Assembly (NCBI GenBank): GCA_013397845.1
Contig: VZTG01002916.1
Location: 793,127-857,126 of the forward strand
Length of the DNA: 64,000 nt
From: Melanocharis versteri
Lineage: Eukaryota; Chordata; Aves; Passeriformes; Melanocharitidae
Direction: 5' to 3'
The notes under the pieces were generated by a model, which had not been told where the DNA came from, did no database searches, and saw nothing but the letters and a program-made list of their open reading frames with translations. A program made the translations under genes and the position numbers. Shown piece by piece: positions 62,701-64,000 of the stretch. Positions within the stretch are counted from its first letter, which is position 1. Every line of letters starts with the position of its first letter.

Positions 62701-64000
62701 ATCTCAGTTAAAATTCAAGATAGCACATAGAGCAGGGTATTTTTTGTTTATTTAGGCAGAGCAGAGTAATTGCTTTTTTTTCCATACGCAGCAGTCCTGT
62801 CGGTGCAGTTCATAACGAACAGTTACACTTTTGTGGCAGTACGATATTGTTGACCCCAATATTAGAGAGCTGCTATAATCTCTTTTTCCATTTCTGCTGC
62901 TTGTTTTGATGTCCGTTTTGGAGTGTATTACTTTCTGTTTTATTGAGTATCATTGTTGATATTTGGGACCTCTTCCTGATCAGCTAACGTCAGAATTCTA
63001 AATTGTCTTGACCTTCTAAATTCTTGCCTCTCATCATTGCTTGTTTTTGTGTGCCCATTTTGTAAGCATAATCCACTCGTGTTATCAAGTTGCTAATGGA
63101 AATACTATTACCCTGGGAATGAAATAGACTAATCTACATGTTTCATTATCATCCTTCAAAACATTAGTTACAATCATATTTGAAACCCCTTTTAAACCGA
63201 AATTTGTGGCAAGCAGCCACAGCTTTGCGCACAGTAAGTAGGGCAGAAGCTGTGCTCCTGCCCTAGTGACGTGTGTCCCATGGCACATCTCTGGACAAGT
63301 GTTGAGAAAAGCCTGATAAAGAATTAACCAAATTGCATTGCATTCAGCTTGGGACTGAAATCTGCACTTCATTCAGTGTTACGTCAGTGAGGCAGGATTA
63401 ATAGGAATTGTTAACTTATCAATTATCTCAATGCAGTTTCCTCTTTCACAATGATTCTAGGAGGAAAACTTGCTTGATGACCACTGTCTAACGCATGAAT
63501 GTAGAAAGAACTCAGTTGTGGTGTGTTAGAAACTTTATATCATCTAACAAAATACGGTGATGATTTGCTTGGAGTGATTATAGTCTTTTAATTTTCCTAA
63601 ATGAATTCATATTATAAGCTTCCTCTGGGAAGTATCTTGCAGGGTTCCCTCAAGAGACACGGGTTACTTTTAAAAGCAAGCATGTGCTGGTCTACTTATT
63701 GAAACTAGTTTAGGCATGAACAAAAATATGTGCAGTAGCTCTGTGGAGTTATGTATTAAATTTTTTGTATTTGTGTTGAGTATGTCATAGCACACAAGTC
63801 AATCAACAAGTGGAGCAGAGTAGGGGAAAGCACTTTGCTTTTCTCTTATTTTTTTATTGTAAGCTACTGTTTTCTTTGCCCTATGCAGAGCATTTTAGAC
63901 TGTCATGGAGGTTGTTTGGGATGCACAAGGACACAGAAAAGAAACAACCAGTAACCTCAGCTCCCAACTGTTTTTCATATATCCTTTCCCTAGTAGTTTG
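59774..64000. other. Unrecognised AT-rich sequence, no supported gene
   Basis: It contains poly(T) at about 60540-60551, poly(A) at 61860-61874, poly(T) at 61927-61945 (19 T) and an AT-rich patch at about 62400-62520. No gene, RNA gene or transposon is recognised. It may be intron downstream of the 54 kb island or intergenic. Confidence 0.55.

Noticed and set aside
1..64000. CRISPR arrays, phage or bacterial operons, rRNA
   Set aside because: No regularly spaced repeats, long bacterial-type frames or rRNA-like sequence were seen on either strand.

Overview
The window looks like nuclear DNA from a bird. Several interspersed repeats are recognisably CR1, the dominant avian and reptilian LINE. 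Two clear copies keep the CR1 3' end, and the one at 55174 still carries two ATTCTATG octamers (read on the minus strand). There are also LTR-type repeats of avian style, no primate or rodent SINE/LINE-1 sequence, and an AT-leaning single-copy background. I found no operon structure, long open frames or bacterial or phage features.

I could not support any host protein-coding gene. The open frames present are mostly 60 to 130 codons, the size expected by chance. The two longest without gap characters (171 codons near 50.2-50.7 kb on plus, 165 codons near 31.1-31.6 kb on minus) lie inside old transposable elements. One 5.2-5.5 kb frame is flanked by plausible splice sites and is listed only as a candidate exon.

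Layout: 1-25 kb is mostly unrecognised single-copy sequence with simple repeats (AT-rich tract at 13.2 kb, AC repeat at 21.9 kb, CAAA repeat at 24.1 kb) and a possible MIR fragment at 16.0 kb. From 25 to 37 kb retroelements are denser: a minus-strand LTR at 25.3-25.9 kb, an old minus-strand CR1 with a decayed reverse transcriptase at 29.0-30.6 kb, a plus-strand LTR-like repeat at about 31.1-32.4 kb, an internally deleted CR1 at 32.5 kb and a solo LTR at 36.3-37.1 kb with an intact 5-bp target-site duplication. From 40 to 51 kb there are four CR1 pieces, including a rare 5' fragment (ORF1 esterase and ORF2 endonuclease remnants) at 49.6-50.7 kb. A CpG island interrupted by a 139-base assembly gap sits at 53.74-54.2 kb and is the best candidate for a gene promoter. 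From 55 kb to the end there are two more CR1 copies in otherwise unrecognised sequence that could be intron or intergenic.

No undescribed biological system was found. The best observations concern retroelement structure (solo LTR with duplication, two CR1 copies with internal deletions, a CR1 5' fragment without its 3' end) and the gapped CpG island.
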